From NCBI GenBank assembly GCA_009779265.1, contig WREP01000018.1, positions 1 to 48,699 on the forward strand: 48,699 nucleotides of DNA. Direction: 5' to 3'. The notes below the pieces were generated by a model. It saw only the letters and a program-made list of their open reading frames with translations. It was not told the origin of the DNA and ran no database searches. Position numbers and translations under genes: made by a program. Positions within the stretch are counted from its first letter, which is position 1. The number at the start of each line of letters is the position of its first letter. Origin of the DNA: Betaproteobacteria bacterium. Its GTDB lineage: Bacteria > Pseudomonadota > Gammaproteobacteria > Burkholderiales > Rhodocyclaceae. Below, one piece after another: positions 17,396 through 25,928 of the stretch.

Positions 17396-17617
17396 ATGGC
17401 AAACACGCATGTCAATGTACGGGTTCAAAAGCACCGCAACGCACTGCGAATGGCAGGACTTCGTCCGGTACAAATATGGGTGCCGGATACGCGAAAGCCG
17501 GATTTTGCGGAGGAATGTCACCGCCAGTCTCGTCTTGCCGCGCAGGCAGACATGGCCGACCCGGATATGCAGCATTTCATGGATGAAGCTCTGGCCGATG
17601 TGGAGGGCTGGGCGTAA
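17396..17617 (+). CDS. MazE-family (DUF3018) antitoxin
   Basis: The 73-residue protein has the conserved RMAGLRPVQIWVPDTRKPDF and an acidic C-terminal helix MQHFMDEALADVEGW, the DUF3018 antitoxin pattern paired with MazF-like toxins. It would bind DNA through the N-terminal strand region and neutralise the toxin with the C-terminal tail (family knowledge). ATG 17396 follows an AGAGG 10-14 nt upstream. The toxin ATG overlaps its stop by one base (TAATG). Confidence 0.88.
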   Translation: MANTHVNVRVQKHRNALRMAGLRPVQIWVPDTRKPDFAEECHRQSRLAAQADMADPDMQHFMDEALADVEGWA

Positions 17618-17943
17618 TGATCCGGGGCCATTTCGTGACCATCGCCATGCAAGGCGACTTTGGCAAGCCAAGACCTGCCTTGGTAATTCAGTCCGATCAG
17701 TTCGACGAGCTCGCGACCGTAACTGTGTTGCCAGTGACAAGCATGCTGGTTGCTGCGCCGTTGTTGCGCATTACCGTTCAACCCAGCACAGAGAACGGCT
17801 TGCAGAAACCCTCGCAGGTCATGGTGGACAAGATTATGACCGTGAAACGCGACAAGGTAGGGCAAGCCTTCGGGCGCATTGATGCGGATGCGCTGGTGGC
17901 GGTTGAGCGATGCTTGGCTGTGTTCTTGGGAATCGCCAAGTAA
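17617..17943 (+). CDS. MazF/PemK-family endoribonuclease toxin
   Basis: The 108-residue toxin begins MIRGHFVTIAMQGDFGKPRP, the beta-barrel start of MazF/PemK toxins. It includes PRPALVIQSDQFDE, VTVLPVTS, the conserved SQVMVDKIMTVKRDKVGQ near residues 66-83, and a C-terminal helix VERCLAVFLGI. Such toxins cut mRNA at short sequence motifs. It is co-translated with the antitoxin and appears intact. Confidence 0.9.
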   Translation: MIRGHFVTIAMQGDFGKPRPALVIQSDQFDELATVTVLPVTSMLVAAPLLRITVQPSTENGLQKPSQVMVDKIMTVKRDKVGQAFGRIDADALVAVERCLAVFLGIAK

Positions 17944-18067
17944 ACGTCCTTCCCTTCATTTCTGGAACAGCGCGACACGGCCGGGAAAATGTACGAAAAC
18001 CATGTTGTATAGCAGGATTGACCCCAAAGTCAGTCAGACCTAGCGAATTTTTCAGGACAATTGCCCA

Positions 18068-18439
18068 GTGAAACTCCAGCTTGCCAATACCGCCGGAATC
18101 AACCAGTTCACCGCCCACGGCGAAGGCTATGTCGCCGTCAATAACGAGCGCCACTCGGGCAATCTGATCGTGCTGCCGGCATCCATCATCACCGGCTGGA
18201 CCAGCGCCACCGCCGCGACCCTCACTCCCGGCGACCTGCAAGGGCTGCTCGGGCTGGGGGCCGGCATTGTCCTGCTCGGCACCGGCAGCCGCCTGCGCCT
18301 GCCGCCGCCGCAATGGCTCAAGCCCTTCGCCCAGGCCGGCATCGGCCTGGAAGTCATGGATCTGCCAGCCGCCTGCCGCACCTACAACATTCTCGCCAGC
18401 GAAGGCCGCCCGGTCGCGGCGGCGCTGCTTTTCGACTGA
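18068..18439 (+). CDS. Mth938-like (DUF498) domain protein
   Basis: A 123-residue single-domain protein containing NLIVLPASIITGW, GAGIVLLGTGSRLRLPPPQW and a C-terminal DLPAACRTYNILASEGRPVA. This is the Mth938/NDUFAF3-type fold; bacterial members are uncharacterised, and mitochondrial relatives help assemble complex I. The start is GTG 18068, fitting the family start, with weak AGGA upstream. It ends one base from the convergent manC stop. Confidence 0.85.
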   Translation: MKLQLANTAGINQFTAHGEGYVAVNNERHSGNLIVLPASIITGWTSATAATLTPGDLQGLLGLGAGIVLLGTGSRLRLPPPQWLKPFAQAGIGLEVMDLPAACRTYNILASEGRPVAAALLFD

Positions 18440-18440
18440 T

Positions 18441-19880
18441 TCAGCGCCGGCCGTAGGTATCGTCGAAGCGAACGATGTCGTCCTCGCCGAGGTAGCTGCC
18501 GGACTGCACTTCGATCATTTCGAGCGGGACGATGCCGGGATTTTCCAGGCGGTGGCGGACGCCGAGCGGGATGTAGGTGGACTGGTTCTCGCTGACCAGG
18601 AACACCTCGTCGCCCTTGGTCACGCGCGCCGTACCGCTGACCACGATCCAGTGCTCGGCGCGGTGGTGATGCATTTGCAGCGACAGCGCGGCGCCGGGAT
18701 TGACATTGATGTGCTTGACCTGGAAACGCCCGCCGGTATCGATGCCGTCGTACCAGCCCCACGGCCGATAGACCTTGCGATGCCACTGGGCCAGTAGCCG
18801 CCCCTCGGCCTTGAGGCGATCGACGATTTTCTTCACCTCCTGCGTCGCCGTTTGATGGGCGACCAGCACGGCATCGGCGGTTTCGACCACCACCATGTCG
18901 CGCAGCCCGACACAGGCGACCAGGCGGCTGCCGGCAATGGCCAGGGTATCGTGGCAGCCTTCGAGCAACACGTCGCCGCGCCAGGCATTGCCGTCCTCGC
19001 TCTTGGGCAGGATTTTCCACAAGGCATCCCAAGCGCCGACATCGGACCAGCCGGCGGCCAGCGGAATCACCACGCCCTTGGGCAAAGCGGCGGCGCCCCC
19101 GGCGAGCCGTTCCATCACCGCGTAGTCGATCGAATCGGCGGGACATTGGGCAAAAGCAGCCGGATCGACGCGGACGAAATCGCCATCCTCGCTGCCACCG
19201 GCCAGCGCAGCGTGGCAGGCGGCGAAAATATCGGGCCGGCAGCGTTCGATGGCGGCCAGCCAGGTTGAGGCGCGCAGCACGAAAATGCCGCTATTCCACA
19301 GGTAATCGCCGGCATCGAGATAGGCCTGCGCCGTCTGGCGATCCGGTTTTTCGACAAAACGGGCCAATTCATGGGCCACGTCATCGCCGGCCAGGGCCGG
19401 CCCTTGCTGGATGTAGCCGTAGCCCGTCTCGGGGCAATCCGGGGTAATGCCGAAGGTCACGGCCATGCCCGCCTCGGCCAGGACCACGGCGCGCTCCACC
19501 GCCGCCCGGAACAGCGGCGCATCGAGAATCACATGATCGGCCGGCATCACCACCAGCACCGGGTCGGCTCCCTGTTGGCCCGCCCATAGCGCGGCCAGCG
19601 TCAGCGCCGGCGCCGTATTGCGCCCGACCGGCTCAAGCAGCAGCCGCCCGCGCTTGCCGAGCAGGCGCATCTGCTCGGCAGCGGCGAAGCGATGCTCCTC
19701 GTTGCACACCAGCAGCGGCTCGGCCAGATCGCCCACGCCATCGAGGCGGGCCACGGTGGCCTGCAACATCGACTGCGTGCCGACCAGCGGCAGCAACTGC
19801 TTGGGATATTTCTCGCGCGACAGCGGCCACAGGCGAGTGCCGGAACCGCCGGAAAGGACAACCGGAAGAATTTTGTTCAT
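18441..19880 (-). CDS. manC: Mannose-1-phosphate guanylyltransferase / mannose-6-phosphate isomerase
   Basis: The bifunctional enzyme supplies GDP-mannose for polysaccharide. The 479-residue protein starts MNKILPVVLSGGSGTRLWPL, the nucleotidyltransferase signature, followed by REKYPKQLL, MPADHVI, GYGYIQ and FVEKPD. The C-terminal cupin domain has MHHHRAEHWIVVSGTA and YIPLGVRHRLENPG for the isomerase half. ATG 19880 is used; the frame extends 13 codons upstream without family similarity. There are no other polysaccharide genes in the window, so its pathway partners are elsewhere. Confidence 0.95.
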   Translation of the reverse strand: MNKILPVVLSGGSGTRLWPLSREKYPKQLLPLVGTQSMLQATVARLDGVGDLAEPLLVCNEEHRFAAAEQMRLLGKRGRLLLEPVGRNTAPALTLAALWAGQQGADPVLVVMPADHVILDAPLFRAAVERAVVLAEAGMAVTFGITPDCPETGYGYIQQGPALAGDDVAHELARFVEKPDRQTAQAYLDAGDYLWNSGIFVLRASTWLAAIERCRPDIFAACHAALAGGSEDGDFVRVDPAAFAQCPADSIDYAVMERLAGGAAALPKGVVIPLAAGWSDVGAWDALWKILPKSEDGNAWRGDVLLEGCHDTLAIAGSRLVACVGLRDMVVVETADAVLVAHQTATQEVKKIVDRLKAEGRLLAQWHRKVYRPWGWYDGIDTGGRFQVKHINVNPGAALSLQMHHHRAEHWIVVSGTARVTKGDEVFLVSENQSTYIPLGVRHRLENPGIVPLEMIEVQSGSYLGEDDIVRFDDTYGRR

Positions 19881-19974
19881 GTTCCAGACCAATATGATGG
19901 GAAACGAAGCATAAGCCACGCGCCCGGCATGGGCGGCACACGGTTGGCGTGCCGTTCTGTCCTCGCCGAATCAG

Positions 19975-21198
19975 TCAGGCCGGCGCATCGCGGCGTTCCA
20001 TTCTATGCGCCTTTTTGAACACATACATTTTTTCATCCGCCTGGGAGAGGATATCGCCGGCCGGCAGCGCATTGTCCTCGGCAACTTCAATGGCGCCATA
20101 GCTCAAACTGCCTTGGTAGAGCTTGCCGTCCTGCGTCGCCAACGCCTTTGTGACCAAAGCGTTCCGCAAGATTCCCAAACGATCCTCCGCTTCTTTCAGA
20201 GTAATGCCGGCAGCCAGAATCATGAATTCATCCCCGCCCAATCGGCAAAGACAGGAATCATCTGAGAATGTTTGCAGTAATTTCGCCACTTCCAGAATGT
20301 AGCGATCGCCTTCCGCATGGCCGAAAACATCGTTGACGTATTTGAGGCGGTCGATGTCGATAAAACAAAGTACGAAATGAAGGTTCCGCTCGATCCATTC
20401 ATTCAGCAAATTCATGCCGTAATGCCTGTTGCACACACCGGTCAGCGCATCCCGGTAGGCAACGCCTTCCAGTTTGTCGATCTCGGCCTTGCTGGCGGTG
20501 ATATCCGTCAATACGGCGGCCAGGGCATCGTATCCATGCCAGTGCAGGGGATAAAAAGTAACCGAAAACCACTGAATCACGCCCTCACCGGCCAAGGGAA
20601 ATTCCTCGGACGTCTGGACTTCGTTTTCTTCTTTTTTCCGGGCGTGACTCAGCAGGACATCGTAAAGTCTGGACTCGAAGCTGGCGTCAATCAAGAAGTT
20701 TTCGACGGGGTGATTGATAAAAAGCCGCTCCCCCGTATCCCGGTCGATCACGACGATCCAGTCGGGCAGCCGGCTGGTAATGATTTCAAAAAGATTATTA
20801 CTGTATTCCAGATCGCGCCGCTGCTTCCGGATTGTCTCGATCTCTCCCAGCAAGGCATCCCGCTGTTCATTCAACTGGACGACCATCTGATTGAAGGATT
20901 CGGAAAAGTCGCCCATGAATGTGACGCGCTGCTTGTAGTCACCGTTCGCTACCTGTTTGGTCTGCCAGGCCAGGTGTTTCAGCGTGGCATGGAGAGATTT
21001 CAGATTGGAGGCCAGCTCATTATCGGGTTTGGGCAGCGAGCAGGAAAGATCGCCGCGAGAAAGCGATGTGGCCAGTATTCTGGTTTCTTTCAGCATATCG
21101 GCGAAATAAACCAGTCCCTCCCCGAGTTCCCGGAAGTCTTCGGGGAGAGAGGCTACATCCAATTGCGCACGGTTTGGATAGTACAAAACATCGCGCAA
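19975..21198 (-). CDS. GGDEF diguanylate cyclase with PAS-like region
   Basis: The C-terminal catalytic domain has DALTGVCNR and the active-site loop RLGGDEFMIL, so it should make cyclic-di-GMP. The inhibitory RxxD site is absent at the usual position. Upstream are a PAS-like sensor (RLPDWIVVIDRDTGERLFIN) and an N-terminal stretch with a GDLSCSLPKPDNELASNLKS motif seen in related cyclases. No ATG fits: the listed start is TTG 21198 with no clear Shine-Dalgarno sequence, and protein-like sequence (DKILHPVADQLFTYLRDVLY) continues upstream without interruption to the TGA of the V4R gene at 21280-21282, which is in the same frame. Confidence 0.8.
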   Translation of the reverse strand: MRDVLYYPNRAQLDVASLPEDFRELGEGLVYFADMLKETRILATSLSRGDLSCSLPKPDNELASNLKSLHATLKHLAWQTKQVANGDYKQRVTFMGDFSESFNQMVVQLNEQRDALLGEIETIRKQRRDLEYSNNLFEIITSRLPDWIVVIDRDTGERLFINHPVENFLIDASFESRLYDVLLSHARKKEENEVQTSEEFPLAGEGVIQWFSVTFYPLHWHGYDALAAVLTDITASKAEIDKLEGVAYRDALTGVCNRHYGMNLLNEWIERNLHFVLCFIDIDRLKYVNDVFGHAEGDRYILEVAKLLQTFSDDSCLCRLGGDEFMILAAGITLKEAEDRLGILRNALVTKALATQDGKLYQGSLSYGAIEVAEDNALPAGDILSQADEKMYVFKKAHRMERRDAPA

Positions 21199-21279
21199 AT
21201 AGGTAAAGAGTTGGTCAGCGACTGGATGTAAAATCTTGTCCGCCCTCTCTGTTCTGCTTTCCGCCTGGCAAGCCTTGCG

Positions 21280-21813
21280 TCATGTGACGACGGAGCCGTG
21301 GAAGCGGCAAACCCGGTCGCCGTTGGCCCAGCAGTCGACTTCGTTCACAAAATACTTGTTGCCGGTGTAGGTATACAAAATACCCGCGATAAAGCCTTCG
21401 TCGTAATTGCAAACGGTTTCATTGGTAATGGGCAAACCGCTGCAATCGAGATCCTGGCCTACCGTGAGAACGATATTGCCTGTTTCCGTATCGAAAGCTT
21501 CCATGCGCAAAATACCAATTCTGAGGTCCTGAAGCGCCTTTTGAAGATTGGCAAGGAATGTATCGAAATCCACCGAGGTATCCAGGACATTTCTGGTGAA
21601 TTCTTCACCAGCCAAGTGGCCCGCGCGCACAAAATATTCGTTGGCCTTGTCGGCGCCGAAATCCTTGGTGAGAATATCAAGCATCGTATACTGCATCAGC
21701 CTGTACACCAAAACAGGCATATCCTCACCCAAGTCGCCACGGCCTTCCTTGATATCTCCCAGATTTTCCCACTGGAAATCATGCAGGGAAGCATCTCTCT
21801 TGAAAATATTCAT
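21280..21813 (-). CDS. V4R (4-vinyl reductase) domain protein
   Basis: A 177-residue V4R domain protein, starting MNIFKRDASLHDFQWENLGD, with TVCNYDEGFIAGIL and the C-terminal DCWANGDRVCRFHGSVV. The cysteines in DLDCSG, TVCNY, VDCW and RVCRF are those conserved in V4R domains, which bind small molecules or metal clusters in sensory proteins. ATG 21813 has AAGGAAA 8-14 nt upstream; another ATG lies 8 codons earlier. Its TGA stop is in frame with the GGDEF ORF that follows, so the two may be halves of one sensor-cyclase. Confidence 0.8.
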   Translation of the reverse strand: MNIFKRDASLHDFQWENLGDIKEGRGDLGEDMPVLVYRLMQYTMLDILTKDFGADKANEYFVRAGHLAGEEFTRNVLDTSVDFDTFLANLQKALQDLRIGILRMEAFDTETGNIVLTVGQDLDCSGLPITNETVCNYDEGFIAGILYTYTGNKYFVNEVDCWANGDRVCRFHGSVVT

Positions 21814-22078
21814 GTCATTTCCTTTCCCATAATGCATAGAACTCTCACCACCAAGGCGGCGGTGGAATCGTTGACAAGAAATGGAACCGCCCGTTTTTCG
21901 GCATATGATATACGATTTTGCTGGATCATGGGAAGCATTTGACAGCATGGTCATTGCACTCGATTTCCGTATCCCATAGCCAAGACTATTATGCGGCTTG
22001 TTTTTTCCGGGCAGCAAGTCATGTCCGGCAACCTGAAAACCGCTGTTGGATGCGCTCGAGCAAGTCGTTCCGCACTCC

Positions 22079-22305
22079 CAGGGCAATCGCATGAATGCAA
22101 GCGTCGTAGAGGATGCCGCCCTCGGCTTGCCCCCCTCCCCAACCCCTTCGGGCTTCGCCCGAAAGGGAGGGGGTAAAACCCAAAGCGTGCGCTGGTTTTC
22201 TCCCTCCCTTTCGCCGCAGGCGAAGGGGAAGGGCGGGAGGGGTAAAAGCGGTTCAGCTGGAGAGGGCTTGCCGGTCACGACAATGATATTCATGCGATTG
22301 CCCTG
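22079..22305. mobile_element. MITE-like element, 227 bp, 18-bp terminal inverted repeats, 10-bp target duplication
   Basis: CAGGGCAATCGCATGAAT at 22079-22096 is repeated as its exact reverse complement at 22288-22305. The element is flanked by the perfect direct repeat TCCGCACTCC at 22069-22078 and 22306-22315. It has no credible transposase gene; the inside holds two GC-rich hairpins (22131-22172 and 22200-22242). This accounts for much of the 591-bp gene-free stretch 21814-22404 between the V4R gene and mltB. A second copy with the same ends and duplication length is at 30056-30130. The duplication length would fit ISAs1-type elements, but that is only an inference. Confidence 0.8.
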
Positions 22306-22404
22306 TCCGCACTCCCCATGCGGGGTTCTGGGACAAGGGCAATGCTAGAATCCGCCCTCGCCCCTTCCTGAGCATGTGACGTGCCCTTTCCCCAATACAA
22401 TGCC

Positions 22405-23463
22405 ATGAGTTCCGCCAAACGGCGCCTGAGTGCGCGGCTTGGCGGCTTGGCGGCGCTGCTGCTCGCCGGATTGTTCGCCCCCGCCCCCGCCGTCGCTACC
22501 GAAGCCCTGCCTGCCTTCACCGACGATCCGGCCGTCGTCGATTTCGCGGGCGATCTCGAATTGCGCCACGGCTTCGACGCCGTCGATCTGCTCGGCCAGT
22601 TCGCGCAGGTCAAGCCGAACCCCCGCGTGCTGCAACTGATCGCGCCGCCCGACTCGCCGCAGCAACGCTCCTGGGAACGCTACCGGCAGCGCTTCGTCAA
22701 CGAGCGGCGCATCGCGAACGGCATCCGCTTCTGGCAAGACCACCCGACCGCCCTGGTGCGCGCCCGCGTCCTCTACGGCGTGCCGGAGGAAATCATTGTC
22801 GCCATCATCGGCGTCGAAACCGAGTATGGCCGCAACACCGGCGGCTTCGGCGTGTTCGAGGCGCTGGCCACGCTGGCCTTCCGTTACCCGCGACGGAGCG
22901 ATTATTTTCGCGGCGAACTCGAACAATTCCTGCTGCTGGCCCGCGAAAACCGCTTCGATCCGCTGGCGGTCAAAGGCTCCTATGCCGGCGCCATCGGCAT
23001 CCCGCAATTCATGCCCGGCAGCCAGCGGCGCTTCGCCATCGACTTCGACGGCGACGGGCGCGTCGATTTGAGTCGCAGCGTCGACGACGCCATCGGCAGC
23101 GTCGCCCGCTTTCTCGAACAACACGGCTGGCAATCCGGCCAGCCGATCGCCGCGCCGGCCCGCCTCGCCGAGGCGCCGGAGGCGGCGCTGATCGAGGCCG
23201 GCATCCGCCCGAGCCTGACGGTCGAGTCATTGCAGCGCCAGGGCATCGCCGCCGTTGCCGACCCGCAGGCACTCGCGGCGCTGATCGACCTCGTCTCGCC
23301 CGGCAAGGCCACCGAATACTGGCTCGGCTTCGAGAATTTCTACGTCATCACCCGCTACAACCGTTCCAGCTTTTACGCCATGTCGGTGTTCCAACTGGCC
23401 GAGGCCATCCGCCAGCGCCGATCCGCCGACGAAGCGGCAGGTGACGACGAGCAGGTTCGATAA
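22405..23463 (+). CDS. mltB: Membrane-bound lytic murein transglycosylase B
   Basis: The enzyme cleaves peptidoglycan with formation of 1,6-anhydromuramic acid. The 352-residue protein has a hydrophobic N-terminal signal (LGGLAALLLAGLFAPAPAVA), the catalytic glutamate in IIGVETEYGRNTGGFGVFEA, PRRSDYFRGELEQFLLLA, GSYAGAIGIPQFMPGS and DFDGDGRVDLSRSVDDAIGS, all typical of the SLT family 3 (MltB). No lipobox cysteine follows the signal, so it may be soluble in the periplasm. ATG 22405 is preferred over an upstream in-frame GTG. Confidence 0.94.
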   Translation: MSSAKRRLSARLGGLAALLLAGLFAPAPAVATEALPAFTDDPAVVDFAGDLELRHGFDAVDLLGQFAQVKPNPRVLQLIAPPDSPQQRSWERYRQRFVNERRIANGIRFWQDHPTALVRARVLYGVPEEIIVAIIGVETEYGRNTGGFGVFEALATLAFRYPRRSDYFRGELEQFLLLARENRFDPLAVKGSYAGAIGIPQFMPGSQRRFAIDFDGDGRVDLSRSVDDAIGSVARFLEQHGWQSGQPIAAPARLAEAPEAALIEAGIRPSLTVESLQRQGIAAVADPQALAALIDLVSPGKATEYWLGFENFYVITRYNRSSFYAMSVFQLAEAIRQRRSADEAAGDDEQVR

Positions 23464-23470
23464 TGAGCCA

Positions 23471-23490
23471 CCCCAAGCTGAAGCTTGGGG
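23471..23490 (+). terminator. Hairpin downstream of mltB, possible terminator
   Basis: CCCCAAGC-TGAA-GCTTGGGG forms a perfect 8-bp stem with a 4-nt loop just after the mltB stop. It is followed by CTTCCTT rather than a solid T run, so termination would be weak or the hairpin may serve another role. Confidence 0.4.
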
Positions 23491-23531
23491 CTTCCTTGCC
23501 ATGAATGGCGGGGCTTGCGCTCAACCCGTGG

Positions 23532-24026
23532 TCAGTCGCGGAAATTGCCCTGCCGGATCGGAAAGTCGGTAATCGATTTTTTGACCAGCGCGATACACGC
23601 CTGCAAATCGTCGCGCTTGGCGCCCTGAACGCGCACCGCGTCGCCCTGGATCGAGGCTTGCACCTTGAGCTTGGCATCCTTGATCAGCTTGACGATCTTC
23701 TTGGCCATTTCAGTTTCGATGCCGAGCTTGATCTTCAGTTCCTGCTTGACCTTGTTGCCCGACACTTTCTGCACCGGCTGCAAGTCGAGGCGCTTGGTGC
23801 TCTCGGCTTCCTTTTTCTCCATCGCCGGAAAGAGGATGTCCTTGATCTGGTCGAGCTGGAAGTCCGAATCGCCCCACAGGGTGATGAGCTTGTCCTTCTC
23901 GCTCAACTCGACCTTGGCGCTGCTGCCTTTGAAATCGTAGCGGTTGTCGATCTGACGGGCGGCCACGTCGATGGCATTTTTCAGGGCCACCATGTCGGCT
24001 TCGGAAGTGAAATCAAAAGAGGGCAT
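23532..24026 (-). CDS. yajQ: YajQ family nucleotide-binding protein
   Basis: The 164-residue protein starts MPSFDFTSEADMVALKNAID and runs through YDFKGSSAKVELSEKDKLI, GNKVKQELKIKLGIETEMAK and DAKLKVQASIQGDAVRVQGA. It is a textbook YajQ, whose members bind nucleotides; a Xanthomonas homologue binds cyclic-di-GMP, an interesting parallel to the GGDEF protein 2.5 kb away. ATG 24026 is the family start; the frame runs on 11 codons upstream. Confidence 0.96.
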   Translation of the reverse strand: MPSFDFTSEADMVALKNAIDVAARQIDNRYDFKGSSAKVELSEKDKLITLWGDSDFQLDQIKDILFPAMEKKEAESTKRLDLQPVQKVSGNKVKQELKIKLGIETEMAKKIVKLIKDAKLKVQASIQGDAVRVQGAKRDDLQACIALVKKSITDFPIRQGNFRD

Positions 24027-24059
24027 CTTGGGCTCTTGGCAGGGGAAAAGCGCGCGCAA

Positions 24060-24386
24060 TCAGCCGAAGTGGCAGACGTAGTGATACGCCTCGCCTTCAG
24101 CAACGGCGATCTCGAACGAGGAATTACCCGGCACCTTGAAGGACTGCCCCGCGCCATAGCTCGTCCACTCGCCCTCGCCCGCGAGCCGAACGCGGCAGGA
24201 GCCATCGACGCCTTCCATGATTTCCGGTTCCCCGGTGTTGAAAGTCAGCGCCGACGGCAGGATCACGCCGAGCGTCTTCTTCGTGCCATCGGCCAGCAGC
24301 ACGGTATGGCTGACGCACTTGCCGGCGAAGTACACGTTGGCCTTCTTGACCACGGAAACATTGTCGTATTGCGACATTTCAGGCAT
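24060..24386 (-). CDS. ppnP: Pyrimidine/purine nucleoside phosphorylase
   Basis: The 108-residue cupin-like protein has [40 protein letters not shown] and [20 protein letters not shown], matching PpnP (formerly DUF1255), which phosphorolyses several nucleosides. Two starts are possible, ATG 24386 and ATG 24377; the former is better spaced from a GGGG upstream, while the latter gives the common MSQ start. It is adjacent to the DUF2788 gene (1-bp gap). Confidence 0.93.
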   Translation of the reverse strand: MPEMSQYDNVSVVKKANVYFAGKCVSHTVLLADGTKKTLGVILPSALTFNTGEPEIMEGVDGSCRVRLAGEGEWTSYGAGQSFKVPGNSSFEIAVAEGEAYHYVCHFG

Positions 24387-24387
24387 T

Positions 24388-24612
24388 TCAGATACCCCAG
24401 ATTTTCTGGATGACAGACTTGGCGACGAAGCCGAGCATGCCGAAGGCCAGTACGAAGAAGAGTACGAAGGTGCCCGTCTTGCCGGCCTTGGAGCGCCAGG
24501 CGATCTCGCCAATGATAAAGAGCATGAAGAGAATGAAGGCACCGACGCCCCAGGTCGAGAAAAAATCGCTGATCTGGGCCTCGGTGAAGCCGAAGACGGT
24601 GCCTTCTTCCAT
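24388..24612 (-). CDS. DUF2788 family small membrane protein
   Basis: A 74-residue protein with two hydrophobic helices ([18 protein letters not shown] and [19 protein letters not shown]) joined by a basic loop RSKAGKTG, starting [18 protein letters not shown]. This matches DUF2788, an uncharacterised inner-membrane family. ATG 24612 is preferred over an adjacent GTG. It sits between argG and ppnP on the same strand. Confidence 0.82.
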   Translation of the reverse strand: MEEGTVFGFTEAQISDFFSTWGVGAFILFMLFIIGEIAWRSKAGKTGTFVLFFVLAFGMLGFVAKSVIQKIWGI

Positions 24613-24623
24613 CACGCCATCAC

Positions 24624-25859
24624 TCAGAGCTTGCCCTTGCGCGCCCGCAGGTTGGCGGCGATGCGCATGCGCAGCGCGTTAAGTTTGATGAAGCCGCCCG
24701 CATCCTTCTGGTCGTAGGCGCCGGCGTCGTCCTCGAAAGTGGCGATGGTCGAGTCGAACAGTGAATCGGTCTTGGAATCGCGGCCGACGACGATGACATT
24801 GCCCTTGTAGAGCTTGAGGCGAACGGTACCGTTGACGTTCTGCTGGGTATGGTCGATCAGGGTTTGCAACGCGATGCGCTCCGGGCTCCACCAGTAACCG
24901 TTATACACCAAGCTGGCGTAGCGCGGCATCAGATCGTCCTTGAGATGGGCGACTTCGCGGTCGAGACAAACCGACTCGATGGCGCGGTGGGCGCGCAGCA
25001 TGATGGTGCCGCCCGGGGTTTCGTAACAGCCGCGCGACTTCATGCCGACATAGCGGTTCTCGACCAGATCGAGGCGACCGACGCCATGCTTGCCGCCCAG
25101 TTCGTTGAGTTTGGCGAGAACCTGGGCCGGCGTCAGGCGCTGGCCATTGATGGCGACGATGTCGCCCCCGGCATATTCGAGATCGAGGTATTCGGCCTGA
25201 TCCGGCGCCGCTTCCGGCGATACGGTCCACCGCCACATCGACTCCTCAGCCTCGGCCGCCGGGTCTTCCAGATGGCGGCCTTCGTAGGAGATGTGCAGCA
25301 GGTTGGCGTCCATTGAGTAGGGCGAACCGCCCTGCTTGTGCTTCATCTCGACCGGAATACCGTGCTGTTCGGCATAGGCCAGCAGCTTTTCGCGCGACAG
25401 CAGGTCCCACTCGCGCCACGGGGCGATCACCTTGACGCCCGGCTTCAGCGCGTAGGCGCCCAGTTCGAAACGAACCTGGTCGTTGCCCTTGCCGGTCGCG
25501 CCGTGCGAGATGGCGTCGGCGCCGGTCTGGTTGGCGATGTCGATCAGGCGCTTGGCGATCAGCGGCCGGGCGATCGAGGTGCCGAGCAGGTATTCGCCTT
25601 CATAGACGGCGTTGCAGCGGAACATCGGAAAGACGAAGTCGCGGACGAATTCTTCGCGCAAATCGTCGATGAAAATGTTTTCCGGCTCGATGCCGAATTT
25701 CAGCGCCTTGGCCCGCGCCGGCTCCAGTTCCTCGCCCTGCCCCAGATCGGCGGTAAAGGTCACCACCTCGCACTGGTAGGTATCCTGCAACCACTTGAGA
25801 ATGACGGAGGTGTCCAAACCCCCGGAATAGGCCAGCACTGCTTTCTTGATGTCGCTCAT
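24624..25859 (-). CDS. argG: Argininosuccinate synthase
   Basis: The enzyme joins citrulline and aspartate using ATP. The 411-residue protein has the P-loop-like [18 protein letters not shown] at the N-terminus, [52 protein letters not shown] and GIVGR-type downstream contacts replaced by [23 protein letters not shown] 25859 has AAGGAATT upstream. It is the third gene of argD-argF-argG. Confidence 0.97.
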   Translation of the reverse strand: MSDIKKAVLAYSGGLDTSVILKWLQDTYQCEVVTFTADLGQGEELEPARAKALKFGIEPENIFIDDLREEFVRDFVFPMFRCNAVYEGEYLLGTSIARPLIAKRLIDIANQTGADAISHGATGKGNDQVRFELGAYALKPGVKVIAPWREWDLLSREKLLAYAEQHGIPVEMKHKQGGSPYSMDANLLHISYEGRHLEDPAAEAEESMWRWTVSPEAAPDQAEYLDLEYAGGDIVAINGQRLTPAQVLAKLNELGGKHGVGRLDLVENRYVGMKSRGCYETPGGTIMLRAHRAIESVCLDREVAHLKDDLMPRYASLVYNGYWWSPERIALQTLIDHTQQNVNGTVRLKLYKGNVIVVGRDSKTDSLFDSTIATFEDDAGAYDQKDAGGFIKLNALRMRIAANLRARKGKL

Positions 25860-25928
25860 CGGTAATTCCTTGGAAACTGTCTTAAAAAAATTGGTCGGGG
25901 GGGTAGAACGTGGCGAAACCCACCGCTT

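Noticed and set aside
22046-22348. Frame of about 100 codons across the MITE-like element
   Set aside because: It is built from the element's hairpins and has no similarity to a transposase or other protein.
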